From Herbaspirillum sp. CF444 (GTDB lineage Bacteria; Pseudomonadota; Gammaproteobacteria; Burkholderiales; Burkholderiaceae_D), in assembly GCF_000282135.1 (NCBI RefSeq), contig NZ_AKJW01000022.1:1-64000 (forward strand): a stretch of DNA of 64,000 nucleotides, read 5' to 3'. The notes beneath the pieces were generated by a model. The model had not been told where the DNA came from, searched no databases, and was given only the letters and a program-made list of their open reading frames with translations. The translations under genes and the position numbers were made by a program. Positions 18,129 to 30,099 of this stretch are shown piece after piece; position 1 is the stretch's first letter, and the number at the start of each line of letters is the position of its first letter.

Positions 18129-18157
18129 TGAATGGTGTGAAAAGCCGCTTTGGTTCC
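18129..18157 (-). promoter_or_regulatory. hrp box (HrpL-type ECF sigma promoter)
   Basis: Read on the minus strand: GGAACC (18157-18152), 16 bases, then CCATTCA (18135-18129). The published hrp-box consensus is GGAACC, 15-17 bases, CCACNNA; one base differs (T for C at the fourth place of the -10 part). It ends 66 bases before the start of the GNAT-domain gene and points at it. Confidence 0.7.
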
Positions 18158-18220
18158 ATCGGCCGCATCGTCGGGAGGAAAGAGGAAAAACGTGCCGCAA
18201 GGCAATAGAAGTCAAGAAAA

Positions 18221-18903
18221 CTACGTCAGGAGCCGACGCGCCTCCCGCACCAGCGTGCGCGACAGCCGCTCCATGCGCGGCGACTACACTCTCCACACAT
18301 GCCAGCACAGGCCGACATCGATCGGCCGCTGCGGGGCGATGTCGATGAGCGCGCCATCGGCGTGCAGCTCGTGCATCTGGATTTCCGGCAGCACGCCCCA
18401 GCCAAGGCCGAGCGCGATCGCCTGCATGTAGGACTCGGACGCCGGGATGAAATGGCAGGGATAGCTGCCCTCCTCCATGCCGTAGTGCTTGCGCAGAAAT
18501 TCCGCCGGCAGACGATCCTTGCGATTGAAGGCGATGAACGGCGCCTTGCCGACCGCCGTGTGCGAACCAGCGCTCGCGAAAAGCCGGCGAGGCCATGCAG
18601 CGGTAGCGCATCGGCCCCAAGGGTTCGACCACCCAGCCGCGCATCGGCCGGTCTTCCGCCGAAATGCAGCCGAGCGCGAGCCCGGCTTCCAGCAGCGCGT
18701 AAGTGTGTTCCTGGTCGTCGACCGACAGGTCCAGCAGGATGTTCTCTTCCAGCAGGAACGGCGTGAGCGCCGGCAGCAGCCAGCTCCCCAGCGTGTCGGC
18801 GTTGACCTCCAGCGTCGCGCGCAGCGGCGCTTCCTCGTCGCCGGCGAATTCGGCCTGCAACTCCTCTTCCAGCGAACGCACCTGTCGCAAGTGCTGCAGA
18901 CCA
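18221..18903 (-). pseudogene. argP: argP (LysR-type regulator) remnant, truncated and frameshifted
   Basis: Three pieces in changing frames encode the effector domain of an ArgP/IciA-like LysR regulator. The first reads GLQHLRQVRSLEEELQ through MASPAFRERWFA. After a frameshift near 18560-18575 it continues VGKAPFIAFNRKDRLPAEFL through VGLCWHVWRV. A TAG at 18284-18286 then precedes the natural tail SPRMERLSRTLV, ending at 18221. The N-terminal helix-turn-helix (about 70 residues) is missing; the sequence before 18903 belongs to a recombinase. It is a broken gene, probably disrupted when the island arrived. Confidence 0.8.
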
Positions 18904-19677
18904 CTGCATGCAGCTGGTGGTACCCGCCGCATTTCGGAAGCGCAAGGCAGTTTCACCCTGGTGCATCTGTTTCATCAACCGGTTCCCAAACATATAGAGC
19001 GCCATGTTGAATTTGCCCGTACCTCGCGGATTAACCTGCAGCTGATGCTGATGCAATTCGTGCAGCACATCTGGTGCAAACGTCTGACGATACCGCTCAA
19101 GGAAGGATCTGTCGTCCACGATTAGCCAGAACGGATTGCCCGTTATCCGCGGATACAATTCCGTGAAGGGAACGATGTCACTCTCCTGGTACCACGGCAG
19201 AATCCGCCCGGTTTCGCATTGCAGCTTGAGCGTATCGCGTAGCGGCTGGGTGATCTGCACAACCCGATCAAGCGTCTCCGTCAACAGTTGGCTGAACATG
19301 TCCGGGACGGGTTGTGTGTTTTCACGGAGAATGCGGCTATCGGATTCTTCGGTCTGCTGTTTTTCTGCGAAGTGCCGCAGCATCAACGATGTCGAGATTC
19401 CTCCTGCTGCGCCAGCTGGCCGACCTTTGGCATCCACATAGGTGCGTTCGCGCTTCCAATCCGCCGGGAGGAGGGCAGCTTCTCCAGCGCGGAAGCCAGT
19501 AATAATCATCGTGCGGACCGCAGCGAACTTCAATTCGTCCATGAACGTGCGCGGCTTTTCCGTCATGACGATGCGGATACCCTTCTCTGGTGACATTCTC
19601 CAGTCCGGGTATGCTGCGTTCAAATGCTCTCTCGTAAACCTTCCATGCTCGACTCTCCAGATCATTTTGGTTGTCAT
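18904..19677 (-). pseudogene. large tyrosine recombinase-like protein, 3' truncated
   Basis: About 250 residues resemble the middle of the large partner in paired or triple recombinase modules (Tn554 TnpA/TnpB-like or ICE integrases): VRTMIITGFRAGEAALLPADW carries the first catalytic Arg region, followed by a long helical domain (MFSQLLTETLDRVVQITQPL). The later His-Arg-His-Tyr catalytic part is absent, because the frame runs into the argP remnant at about 18903 and continues as meaningless sequence to 18226. It begins 33 bases after the preceding recombinase remnant, as expected in such operons. Confidence 0.6.
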
Positions 19678-19709
19678 AGAATGACCTGATATGTTTTTTT
19701 GTCTTTCTT

Positions 19710-20347
19710 TTACTCACTGACTTTCCTACTTATTTTCAGCACTTCGGCTACGGCTGCAATCACATCATCTAGTTGAATACCAAGACGCGATCGCTCTGGC
19801 TCTTTCAGCATTTCCCTTCTGTTCGAAAGTAAACACTCCAGAACAAAGTTATGATCCGCATCGGAATAAGGCCGAAACTTCGGGCACAGGTAACAGGAGT
19901 ATGGCGGGTCTAGATGACACAATGTAGTCTTTCGTAATCAGGGCCGACATTAGTTGACAGGCCAATCTCAACATCAAAGCACCAATCGATGAACTGCCGG
20001 ATGGTAATCAGCCGTTTATTAAAGCTCCCCGGAACAATTGAAATCTTCCGTACCTTCTTGGCCGTGTTTTGATCACGCCGCAAGAAATCAATCAGGCTTG
20101 TGGATATCTGAGCTTCCCCTAAACGGCGCGCCCCAGAGACAACCTCAGCAAGATTAATTTGCTCTCGTTCCAACCACCTCCAAAAAATAGCGATCTCTCT
20201 CAAGTTTCGAACGAGAGTATTTGCCGCGAGATACCGGCGGCCCAATATGAATTCGTTAGGCCAAGGGATCGGCTGTCCATCCTGATCAATCAACAAAGGA
20301 AGCTGATCACCGGACGGATGGTTGGTGATTTCGACAGTAAATGGCAT
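19710..20347 (-). pseudogene. tyrosine recombinase with deleted catalytic core
   Basis: The first frame (20347-19910, 145 residues) has a phage-integrase-type N-terminal arm and core-binding domain (NTLVRNLREIAIFWRWLERE; FNKRLITIRQFIDWCF). A second frame (19922-19710) supplies the C-terminal tail with paired Cys (CHLDPPYSCYLCPKFRPY), characteristic of Tn554-type recombinases. They meet out of frame at DYERLH/CHLDPP, and the roughly 200-residue catalytic domain is missing. This is best explained by an internal deletion. The DNA here is clearly AT-richer than the flanking chromosome. Confidence 0.65.
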
Positions 20348-20430
20348 GCGTTACAGAAATGGGTTGTGTGAGTATTTATCTTGCGTATTTCCTACCCGCA
20401 ACAATCCTATCATCACAAATCAACACCCCA

Positions 20431-20467
20431 TAAAAAAACCCCTCACTCCTTTACAAAGAGAGGGGTC
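20431..20467 (-). terminator. Rho-independent terminator of ssb
   Basis: On the minus strand ACCCCTC and GAGGGGT form a stem around a 15-base loop, followed by seven T residues. It lies about 85 bases after the ssb stop. Confidence 0.85.
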
Positions 20468-20552
20468 GTTCAAAAACAGATTTATTCTTTTAGAACAGCA
20501 CGTTACGAGGGACTGCTGGGCCTACTGCTTTACAAATTCGATCTTATAGGAC

Positions 20553-21059
20553 CTAGAACGGGATGTCGTCGTCCATATCCGAGAAATTCGGCGCCGGGCG
20601 CGCTGCCGCCGGGGCGCGTGCTGCTCCGCCGCCACTTGCGCCGCCGCTGCTTTGACGTGCCGGCGCACCACCGCCACCGCCGTAGCCGCCGCCGTCATCC
20701 ATCGATGCACCACCACCCATGCCTTGACGGCTACCGAGCATTTGCATGGTGTCGGCGATGATTTCGGTGGTGTATTTTTCAACGCCGTCCTTGTCGGTCC
20801 ATTTGCGTGTTTGCAGACGGCCTTCGACGTAGACTTGCGAACCCTTCTTCAGGTATTGGCCGGCGATTTCAGCCAGCTTGCGATAGAAGGTGATGCGGTG
20901 CCATTCGGTGAGTTCTTTCTTCTCGCCGCTGCTCTTGTCTTTCCAGCTTTCGGTCGTGGCGACGGCGACGTTGGTGACGGCTTCGCCATTGGGCATGTAA
21001 CGCGTTTCCGGGTCACGTCCGAGGTTGCCGACGATGATGACTTTATTGACCGATGCCAT
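20553..21059 (-). CDS. ssb: single-stranded DNA-binding protein
   Basis: The protein has 168 residues. The OB fold starts [20 protein letters not shown] and includes [21 protein letters not shown] and GRLQTRKW. A Gly/Ala/Pro-rich flexible tail follows, and the conserved acidic tip DMDDDIPF recruits repair and replication partners. Length and domain order are standard for a chromosomal SSB. It lies downstream of the MFS gene with a 29-base gap, on the same strand, and has its own terminator. Confidence 0.97.
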   Translation of the reverse strand: MASVNKVIIVGNLGRDPETRYMPNGEAVTNVAVATTESWKDKSSGEKKELTEWHRITFYRKLAEIAGQYLKKGSQVYVEGRLQTRKWTDKDGVEKYTTEIIADTMQMLGSRQGMGGGASMDDGGGYGGGGGAPARQSSGGASGGGAARAPAAARPAPNFSDMDDDIPF

Positions 21060-21088
21060 TGTTTCTCCTGGATTTCACTAAATAAATA

Positions 21089-22324
21089 TTAAGCAGTTGC
21101 ACTTGCCGGCTGCATTCCGCGGCGCGGCAGATTTTTCATGTTAGACGCGATTATAAGCCAGGTCAGTGTCGCCACCGCACACAGGACGAACACCGACGAT
21201 GCGCCCGCGTACTGCGTCACCCATCCGCCGAGGACGGCGCCGCTAAACTGACCCAACGCTTGCAAGGTATTGTAAACGCCCAGCGCAGTGCCTTTGGCGG
21301 CGGCCGGCGCGATACGCGACACCAACGATGGCTGGCAGGCTTCCAGAATGTTGAACGCGATAAAAAACGCGAACAGCAAAAATACCAGCACGCCCCAATG
21401 CGCCGCGAAATGCGACAGCACCGCCCACATGCCGATCTGCACGATCAGCAGCAACGAGATGGCGGCGACGAAGACCTGCTTCATCAGGCCACGCTTCTCG
21501 CCGATGAATACCGGCGGCAGCATGAAGGCAAACGACGCCAGCACCACCGGCAGATAAATCTTCCAATGTTCGGCCACCGGCAAACCGGCATATTGCACCA
21601 GTGCCGCCGGCAGCACGACGAACATCGCCATTTGTGCCATATGCAACGCGAACACCCCGACATTCAGACGCATCAGTTCGCCGTGACGCAGCACTTCACC
21701 GAAAGGCACGCGCCTGGTCCTGACCATCGGTGCATCCGGCACGACGAACAGCACCACGCCGATTGCCGCCAGCGCCAGAACGCCGATCAATGAAAAAATC
21801 CCGCTCATGCCAATCAGCTTATATAACAGCGGCGACGCCACCAACGACACCGCAAACGTCAGGCCGATGGAAGCGCCGACCATGGCCATCGCCTTGGTGC
21901 GATGCTCTTCGCGCGTGGAGTCGGCGATCAATGCGGTGACCGCCGCCGAGATCGCTCCCGCCCCCTGAATGGCGCGACCGACGATAATCCAGGTGATGTC
22001 ATGGGCTGCCGCGGCGACAAAGGCGCCCAGCGCGAACAGGATCAATCCGATCACGATCACCCGTTTGCGCCCGTATTTGTCGGATGCGATGCCGAAAGGA
22101 ATCTGACCAAAGGATTGCACCAGTCCATAGATCCCCATGGCCAGGCCGACCATCGCCGCGTTCTCGCCGCCGGACAAGCCTTTGGCGTACACGGCAAAGA
22201 CCGGCAGGATCAGAAACAGTCCCAGCATGCGCAAGGCGAAGATCGATGCGAGCGATGCGCTGGCGCGAACTTCCGCACCGGACATGCCGGCTTTCTGTAC
22301 GGATTCGGAAACGGTGGAATTCAT
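21089..22324 (-). CDS. MFS transporter (YajR-like)
   Basis: The frame opens at a TTG at 22420, but the ATG at 22324 (MNSTVSES) removes an improbable Cys-rich leader. The resulting 411-residue protein has 12 predicted membrane helices and the MFS motif-A loop FGIASDKYGRKRVIVIG, followed by motif-C-like glycines. Its position between uvrA and ssb is typical of betaproteobacteria. Substrate unknown; sugar or drug export are family-level guesses. Confidence 0.85.
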   Translation of the reverse strand: MNSTVSESVQKAGMSGAEVRASASLASIFALRMLGLFLILPVFAVYAKGLSGGENAAMVGLAMGIYGLVQSFGQIPFGIASDKYGRKRVIVIGLILFALGAFVAAAAHDITWIIVGRAIQGAGAISAAVTALIADSTREEHRTKAMAMVGASIGLTFAVSLVASPLLYKLIGMSGIFSLIGVLALAAIGVVLFVVPDAPMVRTRRVPFGEVLRHGELMRLNVGVFALHMAQMAMFVVLPAALVQYAGLPVAEHWKIYLPVVLASFAFMLPPVFIGEKRGLMKQVFVAAISLLLIVQIGMWAVLSHFAAHWGVLVFLLFAFFIAFNILEACQPSLVSRIAPAAAKGTALGVYNTLQALGQFSGAVLGGWVTQYAGASSVFVLCAVATLTWLIIASNMKNLPRRGMQPASATA

Positions 22325-22603
22325 GAGTTTGAGATGACGGCTGGGCAAGCAGGCGAAGCAATGGGAGACACAGCATCCCGCTGCGCAGGCAAATATCCAA
22401 ACCCGGTATGGTATCAGCAATCAAACCCGAGACCATTTTTAACTCTTGTCATGGAAGCAATTTTCATCGAAAAATGCACCGGCTTTGTCGACTTTTATCG
22501 ACATGTTGACTTGTAACAGCATGTATCAAAGATGCGCTTTATGTAACAATACGAGGTCATCCAATCCGGACTGATTCCGGCCTTCCATTCGCTTTTTATT
22601 TCG
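22325..22603. promoter_or_regulatory. divergent intergenic region, MFS / GT39
   Basis: A perfect inverted repeat, TGTCGA and TCGACA around six bases, lies at 22486-22503. It could be an operator for either divergent gene. No clear promoter boxes were found. Confidence 0.3.
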
Positions 22604-24349
22604 ATGCTTTCGCCAGCCCGCTTTCCCTATCTCCAGCCGTATCAGACAAGACTGGCGCCCCGTACCGGATGGTGGCTGCTGGCACTGATTACTTGCATTT
22701 ACTTGCTTCCCGGCATCATTGGGCACGGCCCCTGGAAACAGGATGAAGGATACAGCTTCGGCGTGATTCATCACATGCTGGTGACGGGTGAATACCTGGT
22801 CCCGACCAACGCCGGCCAGCCGTTCATGGAAAAGCCGCCGCTGTACTACTGGACGGCGGTCGTTTTCGCCAAGGCGTTCTACCCCTGGCTGAACTATGCC
22901 GACGGCGCTCGCATGACCAGCGTGTTCTACATGCTGATCACGTTTTATTTTGTCGCCCGGATCGCCAGGACGGTATGGCGCGAAGACAATTACTTCAACC
23001 TGCGCGTGCTCGGCACCCTGGCTTTGTTTGCCGGAACGGCCGGCATGGTCAAACACGCGCACGACATGTTCACCGATGTGGCGCTGGTATGCGGCGGCGT
23101 CATCGCCATGTATGGTCTGCTGCAAATCGCACTCAATGAACAAATCAAGGCACCCAGGCTGTCTGCTGCGTTCTGGTTCGGTCTGGGCGTCGGCATCGCG
23201 GAAATGTCCAAGGGGCTGTTCCTGCCCATTGTCTATGCCGCCACCGCCTTCTGGGCCGGCATCCTCGTGCGCGAATGCCGTTCCTGGTCTTATCTGCGCA
23301 TGGTCGGCTTTGCGGTGCTGGTGGCGCTGCCGTTCTTCCTGATCTGGCCGGTGCTGCTGGCGCATCATTCGGTGCCGCTGTTCATGGAATGGTTCTGGGA
23401 CAACAACATCGGCCGTTTCTTCGGTTTTTCCGTGCGCAAGCTGGGCTCCGATAACGATTCGACCGTCGTTTTCCGCGCCCTTTCCGGCTTCGCCATGCCC
23501 GGCACGCCGCTGGCCGTGCTGGCGCTGCTTGGCGGCGGCTGGCGTCATATCCGGCAACCGCGCATCGCCATACCGGTGGTCTTCTGCGCCATTTGCATTG
23601 CGATCCTGCAAGCGTCGGCGACGGCGCGTCAGCTGTATTTGTTGCCCCTGATCCTGCCGCTGTGTCTGCTTGGGTCCGGCATTGTCGAACGGCTGCCGTC
23701 CTGGATCCCGCTGGCCTGGGACTGGTTCTCGCGACTGTTTTTCGGCGTGGTGACGGTATTGTTGTGGGCCATCTATGTCATCTCCATCGGGTCTCCGGAA
23801 TATCACTACCATCTCACGTATCTGGGCAAATGGCTGCCGCTGGCCTACATCACGCCGATGCAGCCGGCGGCCCTGGCCGGCGCCGTCGTCGTCACCCTGG
23901 CCTGGCTGCTGTGCCTGCCGAAGATCAAACAATGCGGCAAATGGCGCGGCGCCTTCAGCTGGTTTGCCGGCATCACCATGATGTGGGGCGTCGCCTTTAC
24001 ACTGATCCTGCCATGGGGCGATTACGCCAAGAGTTACGAATACGTCTACGAAGACCTGCAAACCGAGCTGGCTCCGGCATGGCGCAAGAGTGATTGCATG
24101 GCCAGCATCAGCCTGGGAGAAACGGAAGCGCCGATGCTGTTCTATTACACCGGCATCCTGCATCAACCCGTCGACAAGACGCGAGAAACCGATTGCCGCT
24201 GGGTCATCGTCCAGCATCCGTTCGGCACCGGCACGCCGGAAGGCGACTGGACCCAGTTCTGGAAAGGCTCGCGCGACGGCGACGAACAGACTTTTACCGT
24301 CTATCAACGCCAAGCGCCGGCAGCCGCGCCATCCGTCGCCACAAACTAG
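22604..24349 (+). CDS. GT39 family glycosyltransferase (ArnT-like, lipid-linked sugar donor)
   Basis: The 581-residue polytopic protein has about 12-13 helices. The first periplasmic loop carries the acidic catalytic-type motif (PWKQDEGYSFG) and the ArnT-type segment FMEKPPLYYW, the hallmarks of the PMT/ArnT superfamily, which transfers a sugar from a polyprenyl phosphate onto lipid A or protein. A soluble C-terminal domain of about 130 residues follows the last helix. No arn operon is nearby, so the acceptor is open. It stands between ssb/MFS and uvrA. Confidence 0.82.
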   Translation: MLSPARFPYLQPYQTRLAPRTGWWLLALITCIYLLPGIIGHGPWKQDEGYSFGVIHHMLVTGEYLVPTNAGQPFMEKPPLYYWTAVVFAKAFYPWLNYADGARMTSVFYMLITFYFVARIARTVWREDNYFNLRVLGTLALFAGTAGMVKHAHDMFTDVALVCGGVIAMYGLLQIALNEQIKAPRLSAAFWFGLGVGIAEMSKGLFLPIVYAATAFWAGILVRECRSWSYLRMVGFAVLVALPFFLIWPVLLAHHSVPLFMEWFWDNNIGRFFGFSVRKLGSDNDSTVVFRALSGFAMPGTPLAVLALLGGGWRHIRQPRIAIPVVFCAICIAILQASATARQLYLLPLILPLCLLGSGIVERLPSWIPLAWDWFSRLFFGVVTVLLWAIYVISIGSPEYHYHLTYLGKWLPLAYITPMQPAALAGAVVVTLAWLLCLPKIKQCGKWRGAFSWFAGITMMWGVAFTLILPWGDYAKSYEYVYEDLQTELAPAWRKSDCMASISLGETEAPMLFYYTGILHQPVDKTRETDCRWVIVQHPFGTGTPEGDWTQFWKGSRDGDEQTFTVYQRQAPAAAPSVATN

Positions 24350-24446
24350 CCTTGCCGCTCACGCGCTGCATGGGGCCGCACCAGCCCGGACTCCCGCCGG
24401 CCTGACGACATCAGCCGCAAATGGTGAGTCCTGATATAGTAATAGG

Positions 24447-24482
24447 TTGATCCTCCATTCAATGTTCATATGAACGTCGAAT
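24447..24482 (+). promoter_or_regulatory. uvrA promoter overlapping a 26-base imperfect palindrome
   Basis: TTGATC (24447-24452) and TATGAA (24469-24474) are spaced by 16 bases. A palindrome covers 24457-24482: the left half is ATTCAATGTTCAT and the right half reads ATTCGACGTTCAT on the other strand (10 of 13 match). It does not fit the LexA box CTGT-N8-ACAG. Confidence 0.4.
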
Positions 24483-24506
24483 GGAAAACTTACGCTGAAG
24501 GCATCC

Positions 24507-27362
<2,856 letters not shown>

Positions 27363-27383
27363 GACAGTTTAGGATTGATTGCC

Positions 27384-28148
27384 ATGGAAACGCTGCTTTC
27401 CTCAGCCCGGATCGAGGATTTCCGGAAGAACGGTTATCTGCTGCTCAAGGGCTTCGTCCCCGACGACGCCTGCGACGACATGCTCGCCGTCGCGCGCGAG
27501 CATGTGCAGCAGGCCGTTGCACCGCTGGAGTACGAAGCCGAAGTCGGTTACGCAGGCGCACCCTCGTCGCTGGACGCGCCGGGCGGCCGCACCGCGCGCC
27601 GTTTGCGCGCCGCCTGGCAGCGCGACGACCGTTTCCGCGCCTGGGCTTCCGATCCCCGCCTGGTGGCGGCGCTGCACCAGCTGTTTGAAGAACCGGTGTG
27701 CATCACGCTGTCGCATCATAACTGCGTGATGACCAAACACCCGACCTTCGGCACCGCGACCGGCTGGCATCGCGATATCCGCTACTGGTCGTTTCCGCGC
27801 AATGAATTGATCTCGGTCTGGCTGGCGCTGGGTCCGGAAAACGCCGGCAATGGCGGCCTCAAATTCATCCCCGGTTCGCATCTGCTGCAATTGCAGCCGG
27901 AGCAGATGGACGAGCTCGATTTCCTGCGTCCGGAAGTGCCCGCCAATCAGGCGCTGTTTGAACAAGGTATTTCCGTGCCGCTGGAAAAGGGCGACGTGGT
28001 GCTGTTCCACAGCGGCTTGTTCCATGCCGCCGGCAAGAACAACTCCGAGCAGATCAAATCGTCGGTGGTGTTTGCCTATCACGGCCGGAGCAACCCGCCG
28101 GTTCCCGGTACGCGCTCGGCGTCGTCGGAGGACATTTTGCTGGACTGA
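27384..28148 (+). CDS. PhyH-family Fe(II)/2-oxoglutarate dioxygenase
   Basis: I chose the ATG at 27384 (254 residues) over an in-frame TTG nine bases upstream because AGGA is well spaced. The protein has the metal triad: GWHRDIRYW (His 129, Asp 131) and LFHAAGKNNS (His 214), and a later Arg-containing strand for 2-oxoglutarate. This is the phytanoyl-CoA dioxygenase family, which hydroxylates many small substrates. It starts 21 bases after uvrA and is followed by a strong terminator. The substrate is unknown. Confidence 0.85.
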   Translation: METLLSSARIEDFRKNGYLLLKGFVPDDACDDMLAVAREHVQQAVAPLEYEAEVGYAGAPSSLDAPGGRTARRLRAAWQRDDRFRAWASDPRLVAALHQLFEEPVCITLSHHNCVMTKHPTFGTATGWHRDIRYWSFPRNELISVWLALGPENAGNGGLKFIPGSHLLQLQPEQMDELDFLRPEVPANQALFEQGISVPLEKGDVVLFHSGLFHAAGKNNSEQIKSSVVFAYHGRSNPPVPGTRSASSEDILLD

Positions 28149-28180
28149 CGCAGCTCGGATTTTTCGTTCGCCTCAAATTG

Positions 28181-28214
28181 AAAAAGGGATTGCCATCACG
28201 GCAATCCCTTTTTT
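28181..28214. terminator. bidirectional Rho-independent terminator
   Basis: AAAAAGGGATTGCC pairs with GGCAATCCCTTTTT around a five-base loop. It serves the convergent dioxygenase gene and chemoreceptor gene, with a T-tract on each strand. Confidence 0.92.
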
Positions 28215-28250
28215 ACCTCTGCTGATTCAGGCTCCGCCATCGGGGCCGGC

Positions 28251-29993
28251 TCAGAATTGCTCCCAGTCGTCGTCATTGGACTTGCCGCCCGGATTGACAC
28301 TGCCGGCCGTCAACGCCGGCGTGGTGGACGTAGTGGGTTTCACCGGTTTGGCGACAATTTTTTTCGGCGTTGCCGCCGCTGCCGAAGCGACGGCCGCAGG
28401 ACGCGGCGTGACATTGACCGTTCTTGCCGGCGCTGCGGCGAGCTGCTGCGCGCCATTGAGCTTGAACACGCCGACGACGTGCGTCAGGCGTTGCGCCTGG
28501 TCCTGCAAGGACTGCGCGGCAGCCGCGGCTTGCTCGACCAGGGCGGCGTTTTGCTGCGTGGTTTCGTCCATCTGCGTGATCGCGCGATTGACTTCCTCGA
28601 TGCCGGAACTCTGCTCCTGGCTTGCCGCGGTGATCTCGCCCATGACGTCGGTCACGCGCTTGACGCTGGCCACCACTTCGTCCATCGTGACGCCGGCCTG
28701 CTCGACCAGCTTGCTGCCTTCGCCGACCTTTTGCACGGAGTCGTCGATCAGCGTCTTGATTTCCTTGGCGGCGGCGGCGCTGCGCTGCGCCAGGCTGCGC
28801 ACTTCGCTGGCCACGACCGCAAACCCGCGGCCCTGCTCGCCCGCGCGCGCCGCTTCAACGGCGGCATTGAGCGCCAGGATGTTGGTCTGGAAGGCGATGC
28901 CATCGATCACGCTGATGATGTCGACGATCTTCTTGGACGAGTCATTGATCGTGTTCATGGTGACGACTACCCGGCCCACGACATTGCCGCCCTCTTGCGC
29001 GATCTGCGATGCCGATGCCGCCAGTTGATTCGCCTGGCGCGCATTGTCGGCATTCTGCTTGACGGTGGAAGTCAGCTCTTCCATCGCCGAAGCGGTTTCT
29101 TCCAGCGATCCCGCCTGGCTCTCGGTGCGCGCGGAGAGGTCGAGGTTGCCGCTGGCGATTTCACTCGACGCCGTCGAGATGGTGTCGGTGCTGACGCGCA
29201 CTTCGCCGACGATCTGCTGCAGGCGCCCGTTCATGGTTTGCAGCGCTGCCATCAACTGGCCGGCCTCGTCGCGCGAATGCACTTCGATCGCCTGGGTCAG
29301 GTCGCCGTCGGCAACGCCCTTGGCCACCTTGACGGCTTCGTTCAGCGGACCGGAAATCGCCCGCACCAGCCAGATGCCCATGATGATCGCCACGGAAACA
29401 CCGATCGCAATCGCGGCGATGGTCAGGGTCAGGAAGGTCTGGTAGCGCGCCTGCGACTGGTCATACAAGTCTTTGCTGACGTCATTCTGCAAAGTAACCA
29501 GTTGCTTCATGGTGGCGTTGATTTGCTTGAACAGTACAAGCAACGGCCCGTTATAAAGATCCGTCGCCCCCTGGAAATCGCGATTGTGCAAGGCTTCCAT
29601 GGCCGGCTTGACGCCTTCTGCGACGAATTTCTTTTGCTGTGCAGTGAACTGCTCGGCCAGTTTGGTTTCTTCCGGCGTCAGGTAAGTCGCCAGATATTCT
29701 TTCCAGACCTTGTCGCCTTCTTTGAGGACCTTCTCCAGATTGTCCATATTTTTGTCGATCTCGCCGGAATCGCCGACGATGGCGGAAGAAATCGTATAAC
29801 GGCCGGCATCCACGGCATCGGTCACCTGGCCGAGCTGGATCAGTGCGACGACGCGGTCTTCGTACAAGGATTTCAGGTCTGCATTGGTTTTTTGCAAACT
29901 GACCAGCCCGACTATGCCAAAAAGCGCGAGCAATACTGAAAGAAAGCTGACAACGAAGATCAGTCGCGCTTTGATAGAGAGATTTTTTAGCAT
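28251..29993 (-). CDS. methyl-accepting chemotaxis protein
   Basis: The ATG at 29993 (MLKNLSIKARLI) has AGGA well placed and puts the first helix at residues 10-30; a longer frame to 30053 is less likely. The 581-residue receptor has a four-helix-bundle periplasmic domain (about 31-190), a second helix, HAMP, and a signalling domain with the hairpin tip [20 protein letters not shown]. It ends with a DWEQF-type pentapeptide that could tether CheR/CheB. The ligand is not predictable. Confidence 0.93.
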   Translation of the reverse strand: MLKNLSIKARLIFVVSFLSVLLALFGIVGLVSLQKTNADLKSLYEDRVVALIQLGQVTDAVDAGRYTISSAIVGDSGEIDKNMDNLEKVLKEGDKVWKEYLATYLTPEETKLAEQFTAQQKKFVAEGVKPAMEALHNRDFQGATDLYNGPLLVLFKQINATMKQLVTLQNDVSKDLYDQSQARYQTFLTLTIAAIAIGVSVAIIMGIWLVRAISGPLNEAVKVAKGVADGDLTQAIEVHSRDEAGQLMAALQTMNGRLQQIVGEVRVSTDTISTASSEIASGNLDLSARTESQAGSLEETASAMEELTSTVKQNADNARQANQLAASASQIAQEGGNVVGRVVVTMNTINDSSKKIVDIISVIDGIAFQTNILALNAAVEAARAGEQGRGFAVVASEVRSLAQRSAAAAKEIKTLIDDSVQKVGEGSKLVEQAGVTMDEVVASVKRVTDVMGEITAASQEQSSGIEEVNRAITQMDETTQQNAALVEQAAAAAQSLQDQAQRLTHVVGVFKLNGAQQLAAAPARTVNVTPRPAAVASAAAATPKKIVAKPVKPTTSTTPALTAGSVNPGGKSNDDDWEQF

Positions 29994-30099
29994 GGGAGCA
30001 TCCTTAGAATGACTGATTACGCACATTGAGCGCGCATACCAGTTTCCAAGCATTTCTCATACCAAGATACGGAGAACAAAGCCCTCCTCCGGGCGCAAT

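Noticed and set aside
18226-18900. C-terminal extension of the recombinase frame over argP
   Set aside because: The residues after about 18903 are Arg/Ala-rich out-of-frame reading of the argP remnant.
24350-24506. LexA (SOS) box before uvrA
   Set aside because: No CTGT-N8-ACAG or close variant is present; only a different palindrome.
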